NCBI GenBank assembly: GCA_964017065.1
Contig: OZ024791.1
Location: forward strand, 4,020,547 to 4,084,546
Reading direction: 5' to 3'
Source of the DNA: Haliclona indistincta
Taxonomy: Eukaryota; Porifera; Demospongiae; Haplosclerida; Chalinidae
DNA: 64,000 nt
In this document: positions 1 through 11,470 of the stretch, in pieces
Layout: each line of letters begins with the position of its first letter
Position numbering within the stretch: the first letter of the stretch is position 1
Position numbers and translations under genes: made by a program
Notes under the pieces: generated by a model
The model's input: only the letters and a program-made list of their open reading frames with translations
Databases searched by the model: none
Told to the model about the DNA's origin: nothing

Positions 1-868
1 TGGCACACATGTCCAAAGAACGACAGTACACAATGACACGTGGAGAAGAGCGTTGGTCATTCTTTAAACAAGTGACTATTTGTGCCATATCATTTTCCAT
101 GTCGCCACGTCGAGAGACCTGATAAGAAATATTTGGTCTATCAGGAGAAGCACATACAAATTCACAGTCAAGCATCTCAAGATTACGTACAACCTCTTCG
201 CGAACTTTTCGTGTTACCGTAGCTGTGCATGCCAAATATGGTGTATCTTTGGGCACAATTGCTCTTAACTCACTAAGCCGTCCATAAGATGGTCTGAAAT
301 CACGACTCCTGTATAGATAGATGAATTTTGTTCAATAATAATACTATTTGCAAACACTGTCAGAAAACACTTACCACTTAGAAACACAGTGTGCTTCATC
401 AATGGTTACTGCCACAACTCTATTCATTACAGTTGGCCTCTGCAAATCCTCTCTCCACTTGCTACACATAATGGCCTCTGGAGCACAAAAGAGCAAGCTG
501 CAAGTTGAAAGATCATCATCTGTTGCCAAAAGGGTCTTGTCTACTTTGCTAGCTGCTGTGGATAAAATAACTGCTTGAACTCCCTTTTTTCTCAGACATT
601 GAGTTTGATCGATCATTAATGACACCAATGGAGACACAACAATAACGAGACTCTTGTCACTACATCCACGTTTACTATGATCATGCACAAAAGGTAGTAT
701 TTCATAGCACAAGCTCTTCCAGAATCCTGTTGGGAGCCAAACAAACACATCCCGTCCATTATACAGATGTTGAACTGCTGCCTTTTGCTCTGGCTTGAGG
801 AAGAAGTTTGTGTCTGTGTATCCCAGGCGCTCTAAGCCGTAGGATATCGAGCTCTCGAATTCAGCCAT
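1..868 (-). CDS. RecQ-family DNA helicase, 5' part, two exons, damaged Walker A
   Basis: The N-terminal half of a RecQ-like superfamily 2 DNA helicase. Exon 1 runs 868 to 375 and exon 2 runs 308 to the left edge, separated by a 66-bp GT-AG intron (374-309). Phase is kept across the junction, giving the RecQ signature DEAHCVSKW followed by SRDFRPSYGRL. Exon 1 has a helicase motif 0/I region, motif Ia (VVSPLVSLMIDQ) and the DEAH box. Exon 2 carries LACTAT (motif III) and IVYCRS (motif IV). The chosen start, MAEFESS, lies 25 residues before the motif 0 region. Odd feature: motif I reads LPTGFWKS where the family has TGxGKS, so the Walker A glycine before lysine is tryptophan (TGG for GGG). ATP binding is probably lost unless this is a sequencing error. 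The rest of the gene lies beyond position 1. Such genes are multicopy in some invertebrates, so a decaying paralog is plausible. Confidence 0.82.
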
Positions 869-2313
869 CTCGTTCTAGAATTCTACAAGTGACGTTAGTA
901 TACGTCAATACATACACGGAGGTAAACAAACGTGTTCGATTTTGCCGGAATGTCGGCAAAAATGCAATCCAATTAAAACAGTGGTCACCAGGCTCTTACG
1001 TGAGCAAGAGCCTGGGTACGAGGCTAGTACTGGTGATACTGGCGTTTGACTGGGCCATGGCCACCTTATATCCCGACCGGCATGTTTATGTATCACGTGA
1101 CCAGCCAAATCACATTCGCCTTCAATTAATAATATTTTTTTCACTTCGTAGAAAATAGATCAGTCATAGAATAGAGCACAAAATAAATAAATAATGTCTT
1201 TCATAAAATAAATTACAGTGTTCAGGATGAAAAAGTCAGGACTGGCATTCAGTCAATGATGTGCCCATTTCAATCATGAACTGCATAGCTACAGTGGCCG
1301 CAGGGGTTCCACCGTAGTACTTGCCATGGAGCCAGCAAATGAAATACTTCTAGAATCTCTGTACTTTATGGCCTGTGGAAAATAGAGAATCAACCAGAGC
1401 ATTACCACAAGTCTGTATACATGACCAGCACACTACACCTGTAGCCTCGGTACAGACTGTGTTTGCTCCATAATATTCGAATATTTTTGTAACACATGAG
1501 TCTATACTTCAGCATGATGCAGATGCTTAGCAAATGTCTTGCTAGTGCTTCCCAACATTCGTCAACAACCAGGAATACATGCAAGAGCTTTCTGAAAAAT
1601 AGCTTTTAAAAATTGCTACGCAATGTCACTTGCCCCTTAACCATCTTGCCTCACCGCCCATGCATGTTATTGCATTACTATAGCCACTTAAAATCGTTAA
1701 TATGCAAGTGTGAGTAGACAGTCTGTACTGGCCCCTTTTTAAACAGACAGGGTACGAGGCTAACTATTATACCTGCTGCACAGAGTAACAGAGAGCAAAC
1801 AACAACAATGAAATAATGTGAGCCTGTGTATGCAGCCAATAGGTCAAGGCTAAAGAAACAGAGTGCTTCAGCTATTGTTGTAACTATTATTTTGAGACTG
1901 CAAATACATGTTTGCTTGTGAACTGAACAAGCAAACAATAAAGCCATGTCTCTAGTCCAGTTGTTAGGATACAAACCAGTATTGATGCATCTAAATATGA
2001 CTTATTATGGTGATAATCACAAGCAAACAGCAAAGCCGTTCGCTGCCGTAACATTGCTGGTATAATATTGTTGGTAAGCATGCATTGCTGGTACCTGCTT
2101 AGTGCACAGGTGTGCAGTGCACAGGTGTGCTGTGCGCTAAGCAGCTCAAGAGCCAGCTTAGAAGGCAAGCTATGTCAGCAGTCTAACAATATAAGTGCTA
2201 TATCATAAGAACAAAAGCCATACTAAGGTGAGAAAGGACAAAGGCAGAGGTGTTACATTATGAGACAGTTAAAAGGTGGAAATGCTCTACAACAATTTGC
2301 AAAGTTCTAGCTT
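869..2313. other. Intergenic region, no convincing gene
   Basis: No conserved ORF, RNA gene or long repeat is visible. A 13-base motif, GGGTACGAGGCTA, occurs at 1014-1026 and 1750-1762, and again at 4772-4784. It looks like the end of a short dispersed element. At 1014 it follows a small hairpin (AGGCTCTT...AAGAGCCT). Confidence 0.4.
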
Positions 2314-3880
2314 GCATAGAGCAAAAGTCAAATTTGACCAATCAAATCCATTCTAGTCACAATGTCATACAAGAACTCTGTACTTGTATACTACAGTTCA
2401 CTTTAAATAGAGTGAGTGAGTGCATGCAGGGTGTGGCTATACATACAGACACACAAGCAGCAGTCAGTCATGCAAGCAGTCACTCAGAATGTATTCTACC
2501 ATGACTCAGAGGAGTACAGGGTTTTGCAGGTCACTTGTCGCGGTGAAAAGTCAAATCGACGAGGCCACGCCCATTTATCCAGCACCACAGAAAGTCGCTG
2601 AAAAAAATGCTTGCTTTTATCGAATAAAGTAGAACGCTTTGCCGTAAATTCTCTTCTTTATAGCCTATGCTTTGACTGCAAAGGTCAAGCTTCGCTTAGC
2701 AAAAGCAGCGTGCAAGATACTACGGGCGTTTCTTTTTGGCAACTTTTTCTGTGGGATGAGATAAATAGACATGGCTTTGTCAATTTGATGTTTTCACCAC
2801 CACAAGTGACCTGCAAAACCCTGTACCCAGACCATTTCTTACAGAGTTCACTCACACCACTGCAGTTGACCATTGATTAGATTCAATGAAAACTATCACA
2901 CAACCACAGTGTGAGTGTGAAAACCAAATTGGTCTAGCTGCCCAGAGGGGTCAAGCAGCATGTGTACATTCTAGGCTAGATCATAGCAAAACCCATGAGG
3001 CAAGCAAATCAAGCAGTAATTTGAGAGCTTAGTACTTTGTACATACTTTGACCAATAAAGCTTTCACATGTTCAAAAGCAGTACGGGAGCAATGCTGTAA
3101 AAGACACTGTACTACCAAATAAGGTTTCTATTGGAGGCATTACATCATGGTAATACAGTGTTTAAAAATGGTTATAGCTCGTTCTTGCTATGGGCTCTTG
3201 AGCAAGATAATATCAAGTTCTACTGCATTGATAATTTTTCAAAGCCTACTTTTCAGCATGCAGCTAAAAACTGAAGTAACGGACGTAATGACACACAACG
3301 AACTACTGTACTGTATGCCTCATGGCTCCACAGACCCTACAACTAGTGAGTTGGGTAAAGTACATTCTTCAGCAACTGTATTCTAAACCACCACATACTC
3401 ACACAGCTGTAAGTACTCATGATGCGCAGTACAGATTGGATAATAAATTTTGAAGTCTCTGGGTCCTATGAAATGTTTGATACAACAAAAATATTAAGTT
3501 ACATGATGCTGATCACCACTTGGTCAACATGAAAATATTAACATGAGGAATGAGTTGTGTGAAGTGTACCTGTACAGGGTCTCTGATTCAACAGGTATCC
3601 AAATCCTACTTCACACCTGTGTCGTATCCTCATACTACTAAGGCAGTCAGTTCGTCACATCCTGTCTCGGCCCCATTGCAAGTCAAGATTAGCACAGTGG
3701 TGTCAGTAGGACTGAGTTTGAGTGCCTGACTTGCGTCTGTATACATTGACACCAAGTACGTTCCCGTTGAGAATTCCAACCACCTGGAGAGAATATACAA
3801 GCTGAGCCTGAGACAAATTTCAGTGAAAAGCAAGTTTAAAACCAAACCCAAAACAGATTCATCACAACAAAACCACCTCA
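2314..3880. repeat. Segmental duplication block A
   Basis: Several stretches recur in order further right. 2400-2510 plus 2827-2960 match 5520-5750 (shared GTGTGGCTATACATACA, then TGAAAACTAT and GTGAGTGTGAAAACC). 3170-3340 matches 5935-6100 (AATATCAAGTTCTACT, CTGAAGTAAC). 3530-3880 matches 9640-9990 (AGTCAGTAGGACTGA-like and AAACCCAAAACAGATTCATCAC). Identity is partial with indels, so the duplications are old. A part of the same sequence also lies near 20828-21000. A minus-strand reading frame around 3630-3850 has a counterpart around 9820-9910, each after a possible splice acceptor (CTCTCCAG). It could be a decayed duplicated exon; I cannot name a family. Confidence 0.6.
2514..2826. mobile_element. 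MITE with ~100-bp imperfect terminal inverted repeats, GTAC target duplication
   Basis: The two ends are inverted copies. The left end begins AGGGTTTTGCAGGTCACTTG and the right end is its complement; similarity continues about 100 bp inwards. GTAC flanks both sides (2514-2517 and 2823-2826). The paralogous sequence at 5610-5632 reads straight through this point with one GTAC, so it acts as an empty site. No transposase is encoded. Because GTAC is palindromic, a TA target duplication with a CAGGG terminus (pogo-like) fits equally well. Confidence 0.78.
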
Positions 3881-5396
3881 GTTTGTTACATACATTGGTC
3901 CAAACCAGTGTCTAGAACAGAGGTACACACACTCACTATTCTCAGACCAACACAATACAAGGGCCAGGCAGCTTAGACATGACAAAAAGGCCGGCTGGAG
4001 GCTTGACAAGGGTCAAGGCTATGTCAGCTGTAAGAATTACATAGGCCCATGGGCTAGGCTAGAGGGTTGGTTACGTTACCACTTTCACATTATGTCTCTC
4101 ACAACACATTTATACTTGAGCTTGGAATGGTTTGAACTTTCCAATCTCAATGTAAACAAACGCAGCACTGATCTGTTCTGCTATAAAGTACAAGACCAAT
4201 TTTATAGTGTAAACAGAACCGGTCTCCAGAACCAAGTTATTGTGTGCTACAGCAGATGAGGAAGGCTTCTTGCTAGAGACATGGTACAAAAGCATAGCCA
4301 GATCATTTCTTACAGTATACACTATTATGTATTCATGTGACATCCTTGCCTTTAGCCTCAGAGATACAAGATAGGCAATGGCATTTTTAACATATAAATG
4401 TACCAAGCAGCAACATGTAGATGCTGTTGCTTTATTTCTAGTGACATGCATGTAGAGCAGCACAAGCTTAATGTTTCATGCATAATACTTGGGACATACA
4501 CATCTCAAGAATAGGTTTTAGATCAAAACAGGATTGTGTGAATACACAGCAAGCTTATTATTGAACTCCTCCATCATACAAAACACACCAGCACTGCCAC
4601 TCTGTTCCCACACAAATGCAACACCTAAACTAGAAGCCATAATAGGTGAGAATGGACTGATTAACTGAGTCAGCAAAAGGGGAACCACAGAATTGACATA
4701 ATCCATCCATTTGCAAAGTGCTACAGTATGTAGTACAAAAGTGGTGAGCTCTGAGTGAAGTACAGACAACTGGGTACGAGGCTAATAATTCAACATGCTT
4801 GGATAGATATATTCGTGAACAACACACTACTGATCGGAAATACTCACTAGATCAGTAAACACATCAGGTATAAACTAACTTACAGGCCAGTGCATCGAGA
4901 GAGACAGAGTGTACAAGGAGTGATGATACCAGTGGCTAGAAATAAGACAGTGAGTGCTAACATCATGTTCACATTCAGTACATTAAACACAAGCACAACT
5001 CTCAAACATTAACATAGCAGTATAAGCTTGAAGGCTATAGCCTAGTAATCCAGCAAGGTGTTGTAATCAACAATAGACGTGCTTACAATGTTCTAATGGT
5101 CAGCATGCTACTATTACTCTGTTCCTTGAGGCTTTCTGTAGAATCAGTACATTGCTAAAAAGTCTGCTGTCAAAAGTTTTGTCACTGGACAAGTCTAGAT
5201 CACCACATAAGCAAATCACTAGGTAACATGCAATGAAGCAAGCTGTATTATAGTACTGACACTTGGTGCAAAGTTGACAGTACCCCAGGTAGGTGTTCAA
5301 AGCTATACATCTATGCTTAGGTGTGGATTGTGATGGCTGGATTATCACCATGATATCACATCATGTTGTACAACATGTTTTGGAAATGCAACCCTT
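3881..5396. other. Intergenic region, no convincing gene
   Basis: Only short or low-complexity open frames. A GGGTACGAGGCTA motif lies at 4772-4784. Nothing else is recognised. Confidence 0.35.
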
Positions 5397-6240
5397 TGAA
5401 AAGTTCTTCCATAGACAAGTCAACTTTGACCTTCACTTCTAGTCAGTCACTTGTATTAAAATACTGATTGGTCAATGTCATACACGAACTCCACAACCAC
5501 TGTACTTGCATACTACTACAGTTCACTTTGAATGTGAGCAGAGAGCAGGTGAGTGCATGGTGTGGCTATACATACAATCACACCGCAAGCATGCACTCAT
5601 CTACCACAACTCAAGGGTGTACCCAGACCATTGATTAGTTTCAATGAAAACTATTACTAACCAATGGTCAACCACAGTGGTGAGTGTGAAAACCCAATTG
5701 GGTCTAGCTATGCCCAGAGGAGGTCAAACAGCATTTTCAGCACATGCAGCAAAAATGTCCAACATGTGTTTTATTTCTAAATAAAGTTGCTAAAAGTCTG
5801 CTGTGAAACGTTTTGTCACTGGAGAAGTCTAGCAGGAGTAAAGCTCAATGGGCGCACCTGTATCAGACCATGGAAGCATTTACATCTGTCCAATACAAAC
5901 CGTGAAACCACAATACTAGAGCAGTACAGTGTCTAAAGGATACGGGTTCCTGAACAAGACAATATCAAGTTCTACTTGCATTATTATTTAGAGCTTACTT
6001 TTCAGCAGCATAGATTGCAAACTGAAGTAACAGACAGAATGACACACACACATACACAAATGAACTACTGGATGCCTCATGGCTCCTCAGACTTTAAAAC
6101 TAGTGAGAATGCACTATGTAAGTGCATTCTTTAGCAACTGATTTTCTTTCTAGATCACTGACAAGTAAACATTCTCACACACAACAACATACAGTCATGT
6201 AATTAATTGTGTTGTCGTGAATTATGATGCTCAGTACAGG
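5397..6240. repeat. Segmental duplication block B
   Basis: Partial second copy of block A (2314-3880) without the MITE at 2514-2826. It also contains an internal duplicate: the stretch around 5800-5830 (AAAAGTCTGCTGTGAAACG) resembles 5150-5200. No coding sequence is recognised. Confidence 0.55.
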
Positions 6241-6388
6241 CAGGAGCGCATATAAACAAGGGAGCATGTAACTCTGTAAACAGCGAAATCTAAGCTAACA
6301 TGGCTGCTGTTCTAAAAATAATAGTTCTAAAAATAATAGTTCTAAAAATAATAGTTGCCATATAAGAACTTGTTTATATGCGCTCCTG
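6241..6388. mobile_element. 148-bp hAT-like MITE with 7-bp target duplication
   Basis: Terminal inverted repeats of 20 bp (CAGGAGCGCATATAAACAAG and its complement) enclose a short AT-rich core with three copies of TTCTAAAAATAATAG. GTACAGG is directly repeated on both sides (6234-6240 and 6389-6395). The CAG start and a 7-8 bp duplication fit a non-autonomous hAT element. No protein is encoded. Confidence 0.75.
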
Positions 6389-6395
6389 GTACAGG

Positions 6396-7687
6396 TGCAA
6401 TAGGACAGTGGTGAACACCAGAACACATGAACAAGAAACAACTATAACTGTTTACAATCAGCTGTGTAACTTCTATGTTTATGTGTTTGTGTTGTATGTT
6501 CCAGATGCATAATGTGACTTTTAAATGTGTTCTACTGAAGAAGATACATGTATTTGGAACAACAGAATATACCACTCTTGACTCAAACACACAGTACTGA
6601 TGTTGTATTAGCAAGTCAAAAGCATAGGCAAGGTTTCTATAGGAGTTATCAGTGATTGAGCTGCCTGACCTCTCATTGATAATAGACTACAAAAACTTTT
6701 CCAAAAAGGTACAAAATTGAGTAGTAACAATAATGGTGAGACAATGCGCTAAAAAGCACCAAAAATCCAAAATCAGTGTACATATTATTGACAAGAAATG
6801 CTCTACAAACCAACAACACTATCAACAATACTGACAGATACAACATATACCAATTTATTGTATGGTATTACATAACAGTAACCTCTAAAGCTCAAGGTTT
6901 CCAAATTCTGTAATACTAGCTAGAAAAACTCTGTAAGAAAGTATTGATTGTGAAAGCATAATTTTACTGTGTGTCTTCTTACTGTTCCACAGAGGCAGCT
7001 TTCCACAGCTTTGTATAGTATCTAGTATTGTCTGATTACAGTAACCAGCATTATTAAAAGCAAGTATTAATAAGTGTCATATTACCTGTATAGTGGGGTC
7101 ACTACAGTCATGTTTTAAAACTATGGATAAAACCCAAACATCAATAGTACATGTACCAGGATGGAGGACAGACTCTGTAGCTACCTATAATATCTACAGC
7201 CAACAGGGATTGTAGGTCACTTGACTAGTTGATTCAATACGTCCAGCTAGTGAGTGCGCACAGCACAGTTGCTAATTGTGAAGAAACTGTACTATACCAA
7301 TGACGCGATAGCTTGGTCAAGCAACGTATAGTAGTGCTGTTGCATATGCATGATGGAACAATGGCCATGTTTTTATGCCCACCTTACAGTGTACAGGAAC
7401 ACACAAAGATGACTTCTAGACTAGCAGTGCTATAAACACATTGACAGCCACATTTGTGTATTTCACCACTAATTTTCATAATACTTTAGCCACCTAGGGT
7501 TCATGCTGATGAGTAAGCACTTGTAATGAGTCTGTAGGTACGACAAAAACAAATGGTGTATCAAATGGTGGCAAGTCAATCCACAAGTATCTATAACTAT
7601 CTGCCTTTCTCCTGGACTTTTACCATGCACATGGTGCAATACTTGCATGGCTAATAATTATTTACTAGATGATTGTACATGACAATG
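6396..7687. other. Intergenic region, no convincing gene
   Basis: AT-rich sequence with only short shadow frames. No RNA gene or conserved motif is recognised. Confidence 0.3.
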
Positions 7688-8490
7688 TGGGGCGAGCCTG
7701 AGCGAGTGCATAGCAGATGCTCTAGTATAACTAGGTGGTTTGATACAATGCTTGTAGTTTTTGGCAAGTGAGTATCTTGCACGTGAAGTATGAAACAGCA
7801 GTAAGCAGTTCTGCATCTCATGATTACAACTTTCTAGCGTCGTTCTTGACATTTCATGGCCTCTCGTACGCTGTAGCCTGTCTTCTCTTTCCTCACTAGT
7901 TTCAGCAGCACGTCGTTCCTGTCCTTGGTCTCTCATGTGTTAGAGCCTATTTTCTCTTTGCTCACTAGTTTCAGCAGCACGTCGTTCTTGACATTGGGCT
8001 ATCCGTACGCTGTAGCCTGTGTTCTCTTTGCTCACTAGTCTCAGCACCACGTCGTTCGTGTTCATGGTCCCTCATGCGCTTTAGCCTATTCTTTCTTCGT
8101 TCATCGGTCTCAGCAGTACGTAGCTCATGCTGTTGACGTCTCAGCTGTTGTAGTTCTTCTCTTTGTTGAGCAGTCAGCCTGACGCTCAGCACGACGTGCC
8201 TCATCACGAGCTCTTCGCTTACTCAATCGCAGCTCCTCTTTTCTTCCGCGGTTTCAGCAGCTCTGCGAGCTCTTTCACGTATTCTTCTTTTGAGCAGTTG
8301 CTCTTCCTTCTTGGATGCCATATTCACGCCCTTTGGAAGCAACCCAATACACGTGGTATTACGAATGTAAATTCAAAAGTCCAATGAAATAGAACGAGGG
8401 GGCATTTACGGAATGACGTACGCATACATAGATAGATAGCTCGCGGGGGACGTCATTCGATCCATGTGGGGCTCGCTCAGGCTCGCCCCA
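7688..8490 (-). mobile_element. Non-autonomous DNA element carrying a decayed STPR-type peptide-repeat ORF
   Basis: Both ends carry a 19-bp inverted repeat (TGGGGCGAGCCTGAGCGAG and its complement), flanked by the trinucleotide ATG on each side. The minus strand encodes repeats of about 23 residues with the pattern RRAAETSEQREHRLQRxR, from an ATG at about 8322 (MASKKEEQLLKRRIRERARR) down to about 7840. This resembles the score-and-three-amino-acid peptide repeat (STPR) seen in the DNA-binding protein FMBP-1 and in many invertebrate proteins of unclear role. The frame is broken: a stop after about 30 codons, then a shift, then another stop near 7971. It is a captured or ancestral coding segment, not an intact gene. 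A degraded relative of the right end may lie near 48420-48545. Confidence 0.62.
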
Positions 8491-9483
8491 ATGAATAGTT
8501 GGTGAGCAATTTGACACATGTGCAGACAGTACACACTAAACAAGGAAGGGGATGAGGAACATGAAAGTAAATGCTAGTTAGCAACTTATGGTACTCAATG
8601 ATAACAGGACATTTAGGTGCATGCTAACCACTTTTGCTCTGCTCCAGATACAGTAAGTCTATACTAGGGACGTGCTGACTCGTCTGCGAATTGGACCCCT
8701 AGTACCTTGGTCGCCTTACAAGCTATCATACTATAATGCACCTAGTAGTACAACAAATAGCAGGAAGAAATCAAATGCAGGCTCTACTTAGCGAGTAAGT
8801 ACTTGCTGCCAATGCCTGTCATGTTCAAAATATGTATTTCTAGCCATGGGTATTCTTGCAGTCAGAGTTACAGTGTGCAGTTTGTCTGTCTATCTATACA
8901 CATCAATCATAACAAGTTGCAGCTCTACAAATTTCCTTTGGGTAATCCCACATGCCAGCAAATGATGTACTTAGCAGAAGTATTTTGTGTAGCAACAAGA
9001 TAAAAATCTTCAGTATCACAACCAATGAAAGATAACTACAGAATGCAGACAACCTACATAATTATTATATTCATCATTGTGCCTAGCAATGAAGACAGAT
9101 TTTGCACGTGCCTATGGGTAAGAAGTAAATGACGGTAGTAGGCTCTCCACCTACTGTAATTTGTATTATAATGGCCACCCAAGAAAGTAGCTGACCTCAG
9201 AAGTTTTGATGTATGCATGGAATATAATTAACTGACCACATAGATTCACTAGATTTGATGACAAGGAATTGTTGGTGTTACCAAGAGTCAAGAGTTACCA
9301 AGAGTCCTTAATGAACTCTTGGTGTTACATGTATCATGTGCCATGTCCAAATACTTTTTTCCATCCCACACACAGCTTTAGCACAAAAGGTTGGCTTGTG
9401 TTAACCATTCAGATATGTAATACAAGTGCCTACAAAGTGACCACACACAGTGTACATGTACTTTAAAATTGAAATATTCATTG
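8491..9483. other. Intergenic region, no convincing gene
   Basis: No conserved ORF. A short direct repeat around ACCAAGAGTC/ACTCTTGGT lies near 9275-9330. Confidence 0.3.
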
Positions 9484-10000
9484 AACAAAACTTCAGGTAA
9501 TTAAATTTCGTAATCCCTAGCTGGGCCCTACCAAATGTTTTACACAACGAAAATTTCCCTAACTTCTGGACAATAATTATTTAAGCTACTTGTACAATTT
9601 TCATGTTGACCACTTGGTCAGCACAATTAAGTGGTCAACATGAATCTATTAACATGGATAGTGAGTTGTATAAAAGTATACCTGTACATAGATGGCAGCC
9701 GAGTCAACTGGTATCCACACAACAACCGGTCCTAAATTGTACTTCGCACCTGTGTCCTATCCTCACACTATCAAGGCAGTCAGTTTGTCACATCCTGCCC
9801 TGGTCCTAAGTCAAGATGAGCACAGGTTCAGTAGGACTGATAATGACTGAGTTGAGTGTCTCATATGCAGCTGTATAGACTACGCTTCCATTGAGACGAA
9901 TTTCAACCTCCTGGAGAGAATATATACTAGCTGAGACAACTTTCAGTGAAGAGCAAGTTTAAAACTAAACCCAAAACAGATTCATCACCACTTAACAAAG
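9484..10000. repeat. Segmental duplication block C
   Basis: Diverged copy of 3430-3880. It shares the order TGTCCTATCCTCACACTA, AAGGCAGTCAGTT, CTGGAGAGAATATA and AAACCCAAAACAGATTCATCAC. The minus-strand frame after the CTCTCCAG acceptor-like site differs in length by small indels from the copy at 3720-3780 and ends in a stop. Confidence 0.55.
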
Positions 10001-10967
10001 CAAAACCACCTACAAGGCTGATCTGGCCTAGTTATAGAGACAATCTGCCAATGCTAATCTGGTAAACAAGGTCGAAATAGGCGAAATTCATAATGATGAA
10101 TGCTTTACCACTAGGACTTCAAGTTGGCTGACCATGTGTGTACATGAGAGTACTGTATGTGTGATAATTATTAATCACCTTTAAAAAGAGAGGAAACAAT
10201 CCTGATCCTCCCGGGCTTGGTGTATAAAAGTCAAGCATCTCGCTAGACTATGAATATCGGGAAAGACTGAAGGTCATCTTGAAGGCCCTGTTCTTCGACA
10301 ATTGAATGTCATAAGACCACTCATATTCTGCGAATTTTTGTGCAATACTGTAATCCACCACTACCTCTGGAACAGTTTCTATGGTTAGAATACAAAGTAA
10401 AATATCTAGAGTGTTTTGGCTACATTATGATGGTTTGCAATTTACAAGGCATACCCCAACCACACAACTTACGTTCAAACTCATGGGCGGGGTCATGCGC
10501 ATGCATACAAGGTCACCAGATATTCACCTAACGTTCACCCAGATATTCACCAGATATTCATATTCACCATCAGCACAATATAATATATATATATATATAG
10601 CACCAACACGGTATAGCGTCAAAAGATGGCTTGGCGCAATGAAACATACAGATCTAGAGACAAACAAAACTCACCCGCATCTAGAACACGTACACGTGAT
10701 TGTACGCCACACCTTCTGATAACGCCCCTTGACAACTTGAAAACATTTACTCGTCGGCCGGTGTGCTGTCGAAAGTATGCCAGCTCAGTCTACCGGCGGC
10801 ATGCCATGCACATGATTGAATGACATACGGCAGCGTGAATTAACTGTGCATTAAGGTGTGTAAGTAGTGAAGGTGTACCGGATAGTGACGGTGAAGCAGT
10901 GAGGTCACCGTGCGACTGTGTGTGATGGCCGGTGTGTCATGCTCCACAATATAGTGTGAGTCAGAGT
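10001..10967. other. Intergenic region with short (AT)n
   Basis: An (AT)n run lies at 10583-10599, beside short direct repeats of ATATTCACC (10515-10570). No gene is recognised. Confidence 0.4.
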
Positions 10968-11470
10968 ATACTGAGTATCTCAAAACCAGCCACCAGTGAT
11001 CAAACAAACCACTCAAAAGCACTGAAATATATCATTCCGCAGTACATTCTCACAAAGTTGCGTGCCGTGCTGTCACGGCCGCCCGGCTCACTTCAATCAT
11101 TCATGAGTCAAAATCTCAACTTAACTAGTGCTAACACCGTAACCAACCACCCAATAGCACTGAAATGCACTATCCTGCAGGACATTCTGTGCTTTGAACA
11201 GCTAAAATCATTCAAAATCTCAAAACCAGTGCTAACATCGTAACCAACCACCCAATAGTACTGAACTGCATCCTCCTGCATGCAGGACATTCTGTGCTGT
11301 GAACAGCTCCAATCTGTTATCATTCAAAATCTCAAAACCAGTGCTAACATCGTAACCAACCACCCAATAGTACTGAAATGCATCCTCCTGCAGGTCATTC
11401 TGTGTTGCGAACTGCTCAAATCATTCAAAATCTCAAAACCATTGCTAACATCGTAACCAACCACCCAATT
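10968..11470. repeat. Minisatellite of ~110 bp, about 4-5 copies
   Basis: Copies share AAAATCTCAAAACCAGTGCT, then CGTAACCAACCACCCAATAG, then CCTCCTGCAGGACATTCTGT. The leftmost copies are the most divergent. It runs directly into a second, unrelated array. Confidence 0.8.
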
